A stretch of 64,000 nucleotides of DNA from Apostichopus japonicus. Lineage: Eukaryota > Echinodermata > Holothuroidea > Aspidochirotida > Stichopodidae. The position numbers were made by a program, and so were the translations under genes. This document shows, one piece after another, positions 35,001 through 44,965 of the stretch (its first letter is position 1; each line of letters begins with the position of its first letter). The notes below the pieces were generated by a model. That model saw only the letters and a list, made by a program, of their open reading frames with translations. It was not told the origin of the DNA and did not search any database. Location of the stretch: contig NC_092563.1 in the NCBI RefSeq assembly GCF_037975245.1, forward strand, positions 26,258,960 to 26,322,959, given 5' to 3'.

Positions 35001-35698
35001 TGTTGGCAAGCCCCCCCCCCTCCCCAAGTATAACGTTGTCCTTGGTCATTAGACAAAATTCAGCACGTTCTTAAGCCGAGGAAAGGATAGGACGCAACAG
35101 TGACGTGCACAGTTTTTCAAAGGTGACGGGGGGGGGGGGGCGGGAGGGTGTCGGTGGAGGGAAGGACCAAATTCTTAATCACCCGACTATTTAAAGAGAG
35201 GCATGAACCTTTCTGAAAGGACCAGAGATGGATCCAGGATTTTATGAAGGAGGAGGGGGGTGGCTCTGGGCCCGTTAACGTTGAATGACATGTTTGTAAG
35301 AGAGGGTCTGGGGACGTCCTTCTCCTCCAGAAAAGTATTAAAAGCCTAAAGATGTCAAATGGTGCTTCAGAGATATAAAGTAAGTGTATAACTAATTATA
35401 AACGCAATGCTATTCTAATAAATACTTTTGGAGTTCAAAGGGGATCTCCACAACTGTGCATCCTGGATCACATCCTCTGGGCTTATGGGCCCGGAGGAGT
35501 GATATAATTATTGTTGAGACTGCTGATGTTTCTCTGATTTATCAAATTAATCAATTATCTCATTCCATAGGTCAAGAGACTGAAGACGAATCGGCGAGTC
35601 GAGACTTCTTGGAGCAACTAATCTGCGAGGTGGAAGCAAGAACAAAAGTAAACATGGGAAAACGACTGTTCATGGACGTGCCGTGTGGAAAGAGCTAG
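32034..35698 (+). CDS. Unrecognised five-exon gene, 332-residue protein with a C-terminal hydrophobic segment
   Basis: I do not recognise this protein. Exons are 32034-32411, 32607-32807, 32998-33089, 34625-34824 and 35571-35698; they total 999 bp with GT-AG borders and matching phases (0, 0, 2, 1), and AATAAA follows 54 bp after the TAG. The ATG has A at -3. Residues 1-222 are basic and rich in Lys, Arg, Ser and Gln, probably disordered. Exon 4 encodes a hydrophobic stretch WLVSMVITSSVIFLFLTLAM (about residues 242-265), followed by a second, weaker one. The last 43 residues are charged (DFLEQLICEVEARTK). This suggests a tail-anchored or single-pass membrane protein with a cytosolic or nuclear N-terminus; that is inference. 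An alternative end is a TAA directly after exon 3, if its donor is not used. Intron 3 holds a hAT-like element. Confidence 0.72.
33436..33804. mobile_element. Non-autonomous hAT-like element, 369 bp, with an 8-bp target duplication
   Basis: It begins CAGGGGCGTAGGAA and ends TTCCTACGCCCTTG, with TGGATTTT at 33428-33435 and 33805-33812. Inside are long G-runs and C-runs and two copies of an AGATGCAATTTG word that resembles part of the shared core. It lies in intron 3 of the five-exon gene. Confidence 0.87.
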
Positions 35699-35751
35699 TT
35701 GCCAAGCAACAGTTTATATGTTTGTTGTGTTGTAATAATGTGTTTGTACTG

Positions 35752-35757
35752 AATAAA
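35752..35757 (+). terminator. Polyadenylation signal AATAAA of the five-exon gene
   Basis: A canonical AATAAA lies 54 bp after the stop codon, which supports 35571-35698 as a real last exon. Confidence 0.75.
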
Positions 35758-36336
35758 AACTCGTGTAAACAGTGATCGAGTGATTAAAAGAGCCTCTAAA
35801 ATATGTTCAAGTTTATAACGTTAAATGTGGTGTTATAAATACGTCGGCATAACGTTTTTATGAGATATTAATGTTATATTAATGTTTTAACGAAAAACGT
35901 TTTGAAATAATAGCCTGAAAACGTTTTCATGACATATTTATTACACCACCAATAACGTTATCATAACAAAAGACGATTTTTTTTAAATAACGTTTCAAAT
36001 CTGTTTATGCGCGCACCTGCAACCTCAATTTATCTCTCACAAACCAGGTGAGGGCAACAACTCGATCCCTGCATAACCGTAGTCTGAACAACTTAAAGGT
36101 GATGATAATACCATTGTTTCTAAGAGACTTATAAACATGTACAAGATTGATCAGCATTTCAGCAAATTTCAAGATGAAATCAGCCTCTATGAAGGGAGGA
36201 GCTCGGATAGTTTTCAGGGTGAAATATATATTCTTTTCAATTTATACACGATGCCGACTCGTATTTGTACCTCTGTATATTGAGACATGATTTCCATCTC
36301 TGTCAGATGTGTGGGATCCACGGAACTATGCGACAT

Positions 36337-36599
36337 CAGGCGCGGATCCAGAAGGGGGGGTCCAGGGGGTCCGGACCCCCCTGCTCTTGGCCCAAAAAAA
36401 AAGAGAAAAAAAAGAGGGAAAAAAAAAAGAGAAAAAAAAAAGAGAGAGGTGCTTTGCATGGCTAAATTGAAGGGGGTTCCCTGTTGTACTTAAATATCCA
36501 AGAATTTCACAATGGATAGAGGGAAACCCACTCCCCTTAGACCCTAGGATCACTGGAGGCCAAACCCCTCACCCTTCCAGCATCCTGGATCCGGCCCTG
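36337..36599. mobile_element. hAT-like element remnant, 263 bp
   Basis: The ends are CAGGCGCGGATCCAG on the left and CTGGATCCGGCCCTG on the right, an imperfect inverted pair. No matching 8-bp duplication flanks it. The interior has a G-run/C-run block and an A-rich tract. Confidence 0.65.
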
Positions 36600-36924
36600 C
36601 ATCAAACAGTGGTGACGGAACGGGAGGGGGATTGGGGGCTAAAGGCATTATGATTTTTGTATCACCTCAACTCATCTGATATGTATTACCATATTTCATA
36701 GATTGTTTTTTTTTTCTCATCAATTGAGTAATTGCAGACATGAGATCCATATTTTCAGGCTAGGTACATGCAGCTTAGAATACTCGGGAAGTGCCGTTTC
36801 CGGCCATCTGGGGGGTTTGTAAAGCCAAAAATGTTCTGGTAGATAGTCTTAAGTTCAGGCGCGGCTGGACCAGTCAGACCCCCCCCCCCTGCCACAAATC
36901 CTGCATCCGCCCCTGGACATACTG

Positions 36925-37331
36925 TGGAAAGCCCACACTGGAGCTTCAGAGGTTACGTGGGGACTTGATTCAGGTTTTCAAGATTGTGTATGGTTTTGAC
37001 AATTTATCCTTTACCGACTTTTTCATGTTTGCTAACAGTAGTAGTACCAGAGATCATTGTCTTAAACTCCAAAAGTCACATAGCAGGATTAATATTCGGC
37101 ATAACTTTTTTTCTAATAGGGTTGTGAATGAGTGGAACGGTTTGCCTGAGAAAGTTGTACTTGCAAGTAGTGTCAATGGGTTTAAGAATGCTTTGGACAA
37201 GCACTTTAAGCATTGTAATCGGGTCTGAGTGTTTGTGTCTTCAGTTTTTGTTTTCTCTCTCTATAGGGTCCTTGATGGGGACTTAATTTAAGTGTCCCTC
37301 CTGATCCTTTTTTCTACTAAACTAAACTAAG
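36925..37331 (+). mobile_element. 3' end of a CR1/L2-type non-LTR retrotransposon (5'-truncated)
   Basis: The frame ending at 37228 encodes the C-terminal tail typical of these reverse transcriptase proteins: LQRLRGDLIQVFKIVYG, then FFSNRVVNEWNGLPEKVV, then NGFKNALDKHF. A short 3' UTR and an (ACTAA)n-like tail end near 37331. The catalytic reverse transcriptase domain is absent, so it is a dead fragment. Residues before about 36945 come from a neighbouring repeat. Confidence 0.85.
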
Positions 37332-38547
37332 CCAACGAGAGCCATAACGGTCGTGGGCGTGCTCAACAAACGGATGAGTGTGGCATTTTCACCCATGTGA
37401 TACATTTGTCAACGCGTCATCAAGTTCTGCAACGCATAACAAACTTCCAGAGAACCCGTTCTTGGAAGTTTGGGAATGAAATGTTAGCTTATTACAGCAA
37501 CAACAACAACAACAACAATTTGTTTTTGCATAACGTGTCCGCTTGTTTTGTAATTTGAATTTTATGACAAATAAAAACCTTGTCTAGTTCTAATTCTGAC
37601 CTTACCTGCTCGGGAACATTCTCGTCTATATCTATACCAATTTGGTAATATTAATCTTTTTACAATTGTTTTAATTTCGGCAACGAGTTGTCGACGTATC
37701 GTCGAAGCGTTGCCAACGTATTGCGCGAATGGAGTACTGGTAGTTTCGATCATTCATTACATACATTCATTACATACGGCTTGTAATGGAATGATTGCCG
37801 GCAATATATGTGGGTTTGGATCGAGGATGTAGATCAGGCGCGTATCCAGGATTTTCTAACCCGGGGGGCGCGAATTACTATCAGAGCCGTATATAGAGAT
37901 ATACGGCTCTGATTACTATCTAAGCGGAGCGCCACCATCGGTTGGCGCGGAGCGTACAAGAAAATTTCTGGTTTTGATACCCCCCAGATCACCGGAAATG
38001 GCACTTCTCGGGCTTGAAAATGACCAACCAGATGTACACATTTGCCTGAGAACCAAGTATTTCCCAAAAGTTTTTTTTTCCATCCATAACCTTTTTGAAG
38101 ATTGTCATCAGTCACACATCATGTTCGACCTGATTGCATGTCCTATGGATCATTGCTTTTGTAGGTGATTCTACGTCACGGCCCACAATATCCGAAGTAT
38201 ATCAAGGTTTTAAGCCCATTATTTGTTGAGAATTTGAAAATTCGCATTTCTCGTGAATAAAAATCACTTGAAAACATACCCATAATGTTGCACAAAATTC
38301 TATCTATGGACAACCAATATAGAAAAACCTCCTTGAACCCCTAATAGACAGGTCAAAATTGGACGAGTAGAGGAAAGTATGATGAAGAATGTTGGTGAGG
38401 AAATTTTCGAAAATTCCGACACAGTTAATTTATTGGTGTACAAATATTAAAACCTCTTATTAACGGCTATTATAAAACTTGGTTGAAGGAAATGACAAAT
38501 ACCAGATATTTCCGATATCAGGTATATCGAAACCGAACACTACACAC

Positions 38548-38987
38548 ATAGGCGTAGGTCCCGTAGATGGCGGGCTGCAGCCCCCCCCCCCTTCCCGCAA
38601 CCAATTTTTTCCCATTTTTTTCGGGCACCTACTGAAAGAAAAATAAATAGCAATGAATAGCTTAAAAATGATCTCCTTGGTAATTAAAATAAAGTTCTAA
38701 GCTTGGCCGACATTACTACTGTAAAAGAGAGTTTTGACATAAATGGATCTGTATGCTTTTTCTCCATCTACATAAGACATTTGGTTGTTTACATTAGCAT
38801 CCGGCGGTATACTGTGCAACTTTCACGGATCTTAAGGCACACGATGCCATGCAATGTAATGACCGATGCTTGCTTATATGATATTGGCATCGATATGTTG
38901 AACGCGCGCTTTGCGCGCGAAAAATTTTGGCTTTTTTTCGGGCAAGTCGTTACAGCCCCAAATCCAATTTGGCTCCTACGCCTTTGC
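38548..38987. mobile_element. hAT-like element of the AGGCGTAGG family, about 440 bp
   Basis: The ends are ATAGGCGTAGG and CCTACGCCTTTGC, flanked by CTACACAC at 38540-38547 and 38988-38995. The interior shares GGGCACCTACTGAAAG and GGGCAAGTCGTTACAGCCCC with the element at 51048-52126, so they are one family. Confidence 0.75.
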
Positions 38988-39638
38988 CTACACACATAGA
39001 CAGTTTTTGAGGCTGTTCATCGTGGAACATGCATTTCAATGCTCACTGATATGATGTTATATCTGCTCTTTGCTTTAAAAATTCGAACAGGCGTGTAGCG
39101 AGTAATTGCCAAGGGAGGGGCGAAGCCTGTAGGCAAACTATCTAAGCGAAGCGCCACCATGTGTTGGCGCGAAGCGTACAAGAAAAATTTTGGCCGAAAA
39201 TGCCTCCCAGATCGCTGGAAATGACACTTCCCATGCCTTGTAAGTTGCATCTAAGCATTGCCTATTTTGAAATTACTAGCGATGTCGTAAAGAAAATTTG
39301 CTCGGGGGGGGGGGGCGGTCGCCCCCTTCCCGAAATGCGTCATGTTCCCCGACGACTCGGTCGAGTTCAAGACCAGCCACAGTTGGTTCCATATAGCACA
39401 ATTGTACAATTGTTAAGGCGTCCATACACACACGCGTTATGATAGACCATATATAGTATTTATATAGATACATTAGTGAGAGAGGAAAAATGGAAACGTC
39501 AAAAATGGAGTTGTCGGTGTAAGGGGTAGGGCGAGGCGCACACCCCCTCCGTAATCCTTGATCTGTCACTGGCTACCCTGTGTATATAATTGGGATCAGC
39601 GCTTTAACTATCACTGTTCCTTTTTCTCTTCCCGAGGT

Positions 39639-39780
39639 CTTGGTTATCTTCTACTCCCTCCTTTTCTCCTTTTTCTCTCCTTTTTCTTTTTCTTTTCCCT
39701 TCCTTTCTCTCCTTCCTCCTCTTTCCCCCCCCCTCCTTTTCCCTTTTTTCTTCTCTTTTTTTCTCTCCTCTTTTCCTTAC
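39639..39780 (+). repeat. 140-bp C/T (polypyrimidine) tract
   Basis: Almost every base is C or T, with no regular unit. Such tracts can form triplex DNA. Open frames seen on both strands here are products of base bias. Confidence 0.85.
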
Positions 39781-40460
39781 CCGGGGGGCGCGCGCCCCCA
39801 ACGCCCCCCCTGGATACGCACCTGTAGATCAAGAATCTGACCCATATACTAGTCAGTGACACAATAAATTATTTAAATATTGCATGGGTCATGTATTGAA
39901 ATATCATGGCGTTACTATTACGGATGGAATTTGTGCTAATAGCTCGCTGAGGTGCAAGGTTTGACTTTGAATAGTAGACCATTTCAAGCAAGTAACAGTC
40001 AATGTGACCCTTTCCAGCTAATTTCTCATCCTTGGGTGTTTTTTCTTGTGTGCTTTAAAACCGTTACGGGAGACCAAGTTATATCTGAGAAAACTGTCGC
40101 TCACCAGTGCTCCACCCAGTCCTTCCTCTTCGCGAACCTCTGCATTCTCAGCCAATCAATTCAGCGAACCGCCCCTCTCCGGCTTGTACGCCTACAGTAT
40201 GTAGACATACGCCTACAGTATGTAGACATAGTATGTAGACATAGTTTATGGTGCTCCCTTTGCTTTTTTTTGGGCCCACTCTATATAAGTGGTCTTCAGC
40301 GCAATATAGACTGCTATGACAATGTCTATAGGTCTAGCCGACTGCTTAGGGTGGGGGGGGGGGGAGGTGGGTAGCCTTAATATAAACGAAAGACTGTTCA
40401 ACCGACGTTGCAAACCAAATTCAAAATCACAACACAGCACACATTAAAGGCATTGAAGAC

Positions 40461-42414
40461 CAGGGACGTAGCCAGGGGGAGCAGGGAGAGCGACTGCTCC
40501 CCCCCTTTCAGTGTCGATTTTTTTTTTAAACTGTCGTTTTTTAGCATTGTATTTTGTCAGTGCTCTTTTGTTCTTGAATACTCGTCAGCACCGTTAACTC
40601 GATTGTAATCGTATTAACATTCACGCCTACTGATTCAACTACTTACTTAGTTTGGCAGATGCAATTAGCTAAATTTAGCTTATAGCCAATTACAAGCCTA
40701 CAGTTGGCCACTGTGTAATAAAATACATATTGCCTACCTAACCGCACTCTATGGAATGTCACGAACTGTATGCACAACAACGTCGACAACGTTCGTTCAA
40801 TGAGTCGTCCTAAGGTGTTGCACGAACAGCTTGTTATGAAGCTAAGCTAGCAATCGTACGTGATACGCACTTCCTGTAATAATTGTTACACTGCTAATAC
40901 ACTGCGATAACGATATTTGTTTTTAGGCCACTGCATATCTGGCAATATTACAAAATATGAAAGTTTATATTGTCCATCAGTTAAGTTCGTCAAATGCATT
41001 TAAGTCCAGACATTGGACAATAAACAAGAATCATCCTACTGGAAAAATTGTAAAAGAGCACTATGTTTGTCTTTCTGATATATTATGTAAAAGAACATGT
41101 AAAAGAATTCAAACAGGAAACAAAATCTGCTGATTATGATATCATATGATCAGGGCGTAGCCAGTATGTAGCACTGTAGGCCCGGGCCTTCATTTTTTTG
41201 GCCAAGTTATCTTTTTTTTTTAAAAACACCCATAATTCAAATCGATAAGCTTGCTGGGCGAGTTTAAGAGTCTATAGACAGGAAAAACTATTGAAATGAA
41301 CGTAGCAAGAATATGGCTAAATTAGGTGACCTATTCTTCTGTCATCTAGGCTGTCATTTCTATCGCGTGCCGTTTCATTCAACACTCTACCCGCCGAAAA
41401 AGACTAGGATCCGATCTTGTAAGTTTTTTAACATGTAGTTAAGAACCCGTTTACGCAGATAATATTTCAGTTGAGAAAACAGTTGAGAAATTTGCATCAG
41501 ATTGCAATCGTCGGATACCTCTCGCCTTCTCTTATTAGGCTAACTTAAACATTTAATAGCTACAGTTGTATCAAAGACAATTACTGGCTATAGTTATATC
41601 AAAGATATTTCAGGCCTATCTTTGTATCTATAAATATCAGAAGTTGAAACGTAAGACTACTCTGTACGCGTACCTTGCTAATTTTAAATACATTATGTAG
41701 TATTGAATTAGACATTTAATAGCTACAGTTGTATCAAAGACAATTACTGGCTATAGTTATATCAAAGATATTTCAGGCCTATCTTTGTATCTATAAGTAT
41801 CAGAAGTTGAAACGTAAGACTACTCTGTACACGTACCTTGCTAATTTTAAATACATTATGTAGTATTGAATTAGACATTTAATAGCTACAGTTGTATCAA
41901 AGACAATTACTGGCTGTATCAAAGACATTTCAGGCCTATCTTTGTATCTATAAGTATCAGAAGTTGAAACGTAAGACTACTCTGTACGTGTTCCTTGCTA
42001 ATTTTAAATAAATTATGTAGTATTGAATTAGACATTTAATAGCTACATTTGTATCAAAGACAATTACTGGCTGTATCAAAGACATTTCAGGCCTATCTTT
42101 GTATCTATAAGTAGAAGTTGAAACGTAAGACTACTCTGTACATGTACCTTGCTAATTTTAAATACATTATGTAGTATTGAATTACGTACTATTTTAACTC
42201 ATTGTGTCTCAAGTTAGCAAGAGGCCAGGGAACCAGAATGAACACTCGGGAAGGGCCGTTTCCGGCCATCTGGGGGGTTTGTAAAACCAAAAATTTTCTT
42301 GTACGCTCCGCGCCAACTGATGGTGGCGCTCCGCTCAGATAGTCGGGCCTACAACTTTGAAAATCCATATCAATCGCAAAAAGGGCTCCCCCCCTTTCAA
42401 ATTCCTGGCTACGT
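40461..42414 (+). mobile_element. hAT-like element, copy 1 of a 2-kb family
   Basis: The left end is CAGGGACGTAGCCAGG; the right end GGCTACGT has lost its last few bases. Flanks are TTGAAGAC on the left and CTGAAGAC on the right (7 of 8 match). Most of it matches 54251-56445. It holds four copies of a 150-180-bp tandem unit (41547-42185) and, at its right end, the shared core module (42243-42345). No transposase frame is visible. Confidence 0.82.
41547..42185 (+). repeat. Tandem repeat inside the hAT-like element, 150-180-bp unit, four copies
   Basis: Each unit runs from ACATTTAATAGCTACAGTTG through CAGAAGTTGAAACGTAAGAC to TTATGTAGTATTGAATTA. The related element at 54251 has fewer, broken copies, so the array expanded in this copy or collapsed in the other. 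Confidence 0.88.
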
Positions 42415-43289
42415 CTGAAGACTCGCCCCAAACCGCGTGCGGCCATCTGAAAAAGTTAACTTTCTGTTGTTGCAAGTGACGTTTTGTTCGTGTCGCTACA
42501 AAATGCAGACAGTAATAAAACGTGGTACCTTGTTATCTTTAGCTGGACCTGAGATGTCCATCGCTGTATCGTTTATACACTGTGCTTATGGCGGCCATCA
42601 GTCTCAAATCGTCGGTGTGTAGTGTGTATTGACCGCAGCTGATGTACTGACTGTGCACTACTGTAGCAAGCTGTCTGTGTATTTTCTGGGATCGATGGTG
42701 GTGTCTAACACTTCTGTTACACCTCATTCGAAACTAGGTCAGATTTCCGGCATTAGACGTTTCTTTTGCGCGAGTCTTCACACCCTTTTTTTTTAATTAC
42801 GAGCTGATAAATAAATATCCACACCGAACAACTAAATTTGACGAAGTTAACTTCGAGTGCATCAGCAGTAGCATGTACGCAGGACAAACGAGTCACATGC
42901 ATAACTTCCAGGCTACGACAATACAATTATTAACAAAAGAACATTTTGGTCAAACAACTCTTAAAGATGTTATGGAAACGTTTTGTGTTTGCTGGGAGGC
43001 CGGATGTCGATTGTTGACTTTTATATGTTCGTCATGACAGGCATGTGTTTAAAAGACAAAGAACATAAACAAACAGAATGACAGGTGGCCCTAGTACGAT
43101 GTTATATAAACTACACTGATTGCAAAATATTTCGAGACCTTAATTGCATGCATGTAAATGTATAGCCTATATGCGTAAAATAATCTCGGCATAATTGATA
43201 ACTGTCCTTTCTCTTTTGGGAATGGAGGAGTGATCGGGACACCGGGAAGCAGCTTGTAACTCAGTGGATAAGGACCGGTCCGCATATCT

Positions 43290-43800
43290 ACTTAAATATG
43301 ACGTTTGATACTATCACTAATTCGAATTAGAGATATGTACATAGGCTATCATTAATTCGAATTAGTGATATGTACATATCATTAATTCGAATTACTGATA
43401 TCATCAAATATGACGTCATATTTACTGATATCACTTATTCAAATTAATGATATGTACATATCACTAATTCGATTAATGATATGTACATATCATTAATTCG
43501 AATTAGTGGTATCAGTAAATATGACGTCATATTTGATGATATCACTAATTCGAATTAGTGATATCTACATATCAATAATTCGAATTAGTGATATGTACAT
43601 ATCACAAATACATTTAAAGATATCTTTAAATCATTTCTTGATATCACTAATTCAATTAATGATATCATTAAATGAATTATTGATATCAAGAAATGAATTG
43701 AATTAATGATATCATTAATTGATTTAATGATATCAACAATTCGAATTCTTGATATCAACAATTGATTTAATGATATCATCAGATAATTAAAGATATCATT
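43290..43800. repeat. Array of short palindromes, about 510 bp
   Basis: Palindromic words alternate: CACTAATTCGAATTAGTG, ATATGTACATAT, GATATC, and twice AAATATGACGTCATATTT. The flanking word order is itself mirrored around the TGACGTCA centres. The right part shifts to TGATATCATTAA words. The array is strongly AT-rich and has no coding content. Confidence 0.9.
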
Positions 43801-44379
43801 TTAAACATTGAATAAAAAGTAAACGGCTTGCCATACGATCGCCGCCATCTCATGATTGCGGATTCAGTTTATTATGTCTGTCTATTATGTGATTTTCCCA
43901 AACTATGTGGACTGTCTCGCACCGAACGGGGGTGGGGGCCCGACCGGCATAAATCCTACTTGACTTTGAAGCCGCCTTGCCTGTCTTTGATTTTAATTTG
44001 TGGGGTGGGTGGTGCGATTCGGGGACTATACGGGCTGAGGGAAGGGACTGATATATAAGTTAGTCATTCTCTACGGTTTCTGAGATAAAAAGTGGATTGA
44101 GTTTGATATCGAAATGCTTTCGGCAAAATGTGGAACAGACGAAAGTTGTACTTGTAAACCTATTCGAAATTTTTCGATAACCACTGTCGAATGTCGAGCT
44201 TTTTAGATTTTTACACTGAAACTTTTTACATGGAGAGTATTCAAGAAATGTTAAGATAAAACCATCGATTTTGTTTTAGATGAAATTGTGAAATCCGGGA
44301 CAACTTACATCCACAAAGGTAAAAATCTCCTGGGGAAGAAGGCTCAAGATCCCCGCACCTCCACGTACCTCATACCCAA

Positions 44380-44730
44380 CCCCCACAATTTACAGAAAAT
44401 TGTTGCATTGACGAGATCCGTTATCTCGTCAACGCGTCAATTTTCTGAATTTTGTCATCTTGTCGAGATGGTTGTAAGTGTGCAACTCGTCAATTTGCAG
44501 AAAATTGTTGCATTGACGAGATCGGTTATCTCGTCAAAACGACAATTTTCTGTATTTTGTCATCTTGTCGAGATGGTAGTAAGTGTGCAACTCGTCAATT
44601 TGCAGAAAATTGTTGCATTGACGAGATCGGTTATCTCGTCAAAACGACAATGTTCTGTATTTTGTCACGTTACCATCTCGTCAACTCGTCAATTTGCAGA
44701 TAATTGTCGAGTTTTGTCAAGTTGGTAACT
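44380..44730 (+). repeat. 105-bp tandem repeat, about 3 copies, ending 240 bp before the SIAE start
   Basis: The unit contains CAATTTGCAGAAAATTGTTG, then the inverted repeat TTGACGAGATC..TATCTCGTCAA, then TTTTGTCATCTTGTCGAGAT. The step is 105 bp (44491 to 44596). As 105 is divisible by three, a 146-codon frame stays open, with a 35-residue repeat; it is not a recognisable protein. Confidence 0.9.
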
Positions 44731-44965
44731 CGTCAATGCAATGTCCCTTCTACGCTTCCGTATGAACGACTCAGTTTTCCTGCTCCCATCAGTTCTAGGG
44801 CAGAACTCTAGTAATACAAATAAGATAAACGAGTCCACTGGTTCCGCACTTGTGACAGAACAATAACAAAGCACTTTACGTTATGCAATAACCTTGTATA
44901 TTAAATTGAAGTTCTATGCTGTGTACACCTGGCAAGAATTATATTGAGCTAGAGACACTGCCAAA

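Larger units (their letters stand above)
37835..39824. mobile_element. Possible composite hAT-like insertion with nested copies
   Basis: The left end CAGGCGCGTATCCAGG at 37835 is matched by an inverted end CTGGATACGCACCTG at 39824, and a TAGATCA word lies at or next to both outer borders. Inside are a hairpin (AGAGCCGTATAT, near 37882), a core module (37908-38015), another full element (38548-38987), a truncated relative of the 25918 element (about 39091-39325) and a pyrimidine tract. Whether the two outer ends belong together is not proven. Confidence 0.45.
40444..42796. mobile_element. piggyBac-like MITE, copy 2, split by a hAT-like insertion
   Basis: It begins TTAAAGGCATTGAAGAC at 40444 and resumes at about 42415, continuing to TTAA at 42793-42796. 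The right part (42423-42780) closely matches 19944-20293. The 1.95 kb between are the hAT-like element at 40461-42414. Confidence 0.78.
35760..44960. other. Gene-free repeat domain upstream of SIAE
   Basis: Apart from the elements listed separately I find no cellular coding exon. 35815-36000 is rich in AACGTT words. 36337-36599 and 37835-39824 carry hAT-like ends. 42800-43280 shows nothing I can name. Confidence 0.6.

Noticed and set aside
39558-39862. Phe/Pro/Ser-rich and Lys/Arg/Glu-rich frames
   Set aside because: They come from the polypyrimidine tract.
44288-44728. 146-codon frame with a 35-residue repeat upstream of SIAE
   Set aside because: It follows the 105-bp DNA repeat; there is no recognisable domain, and the composition follows the dyads in the DNA.
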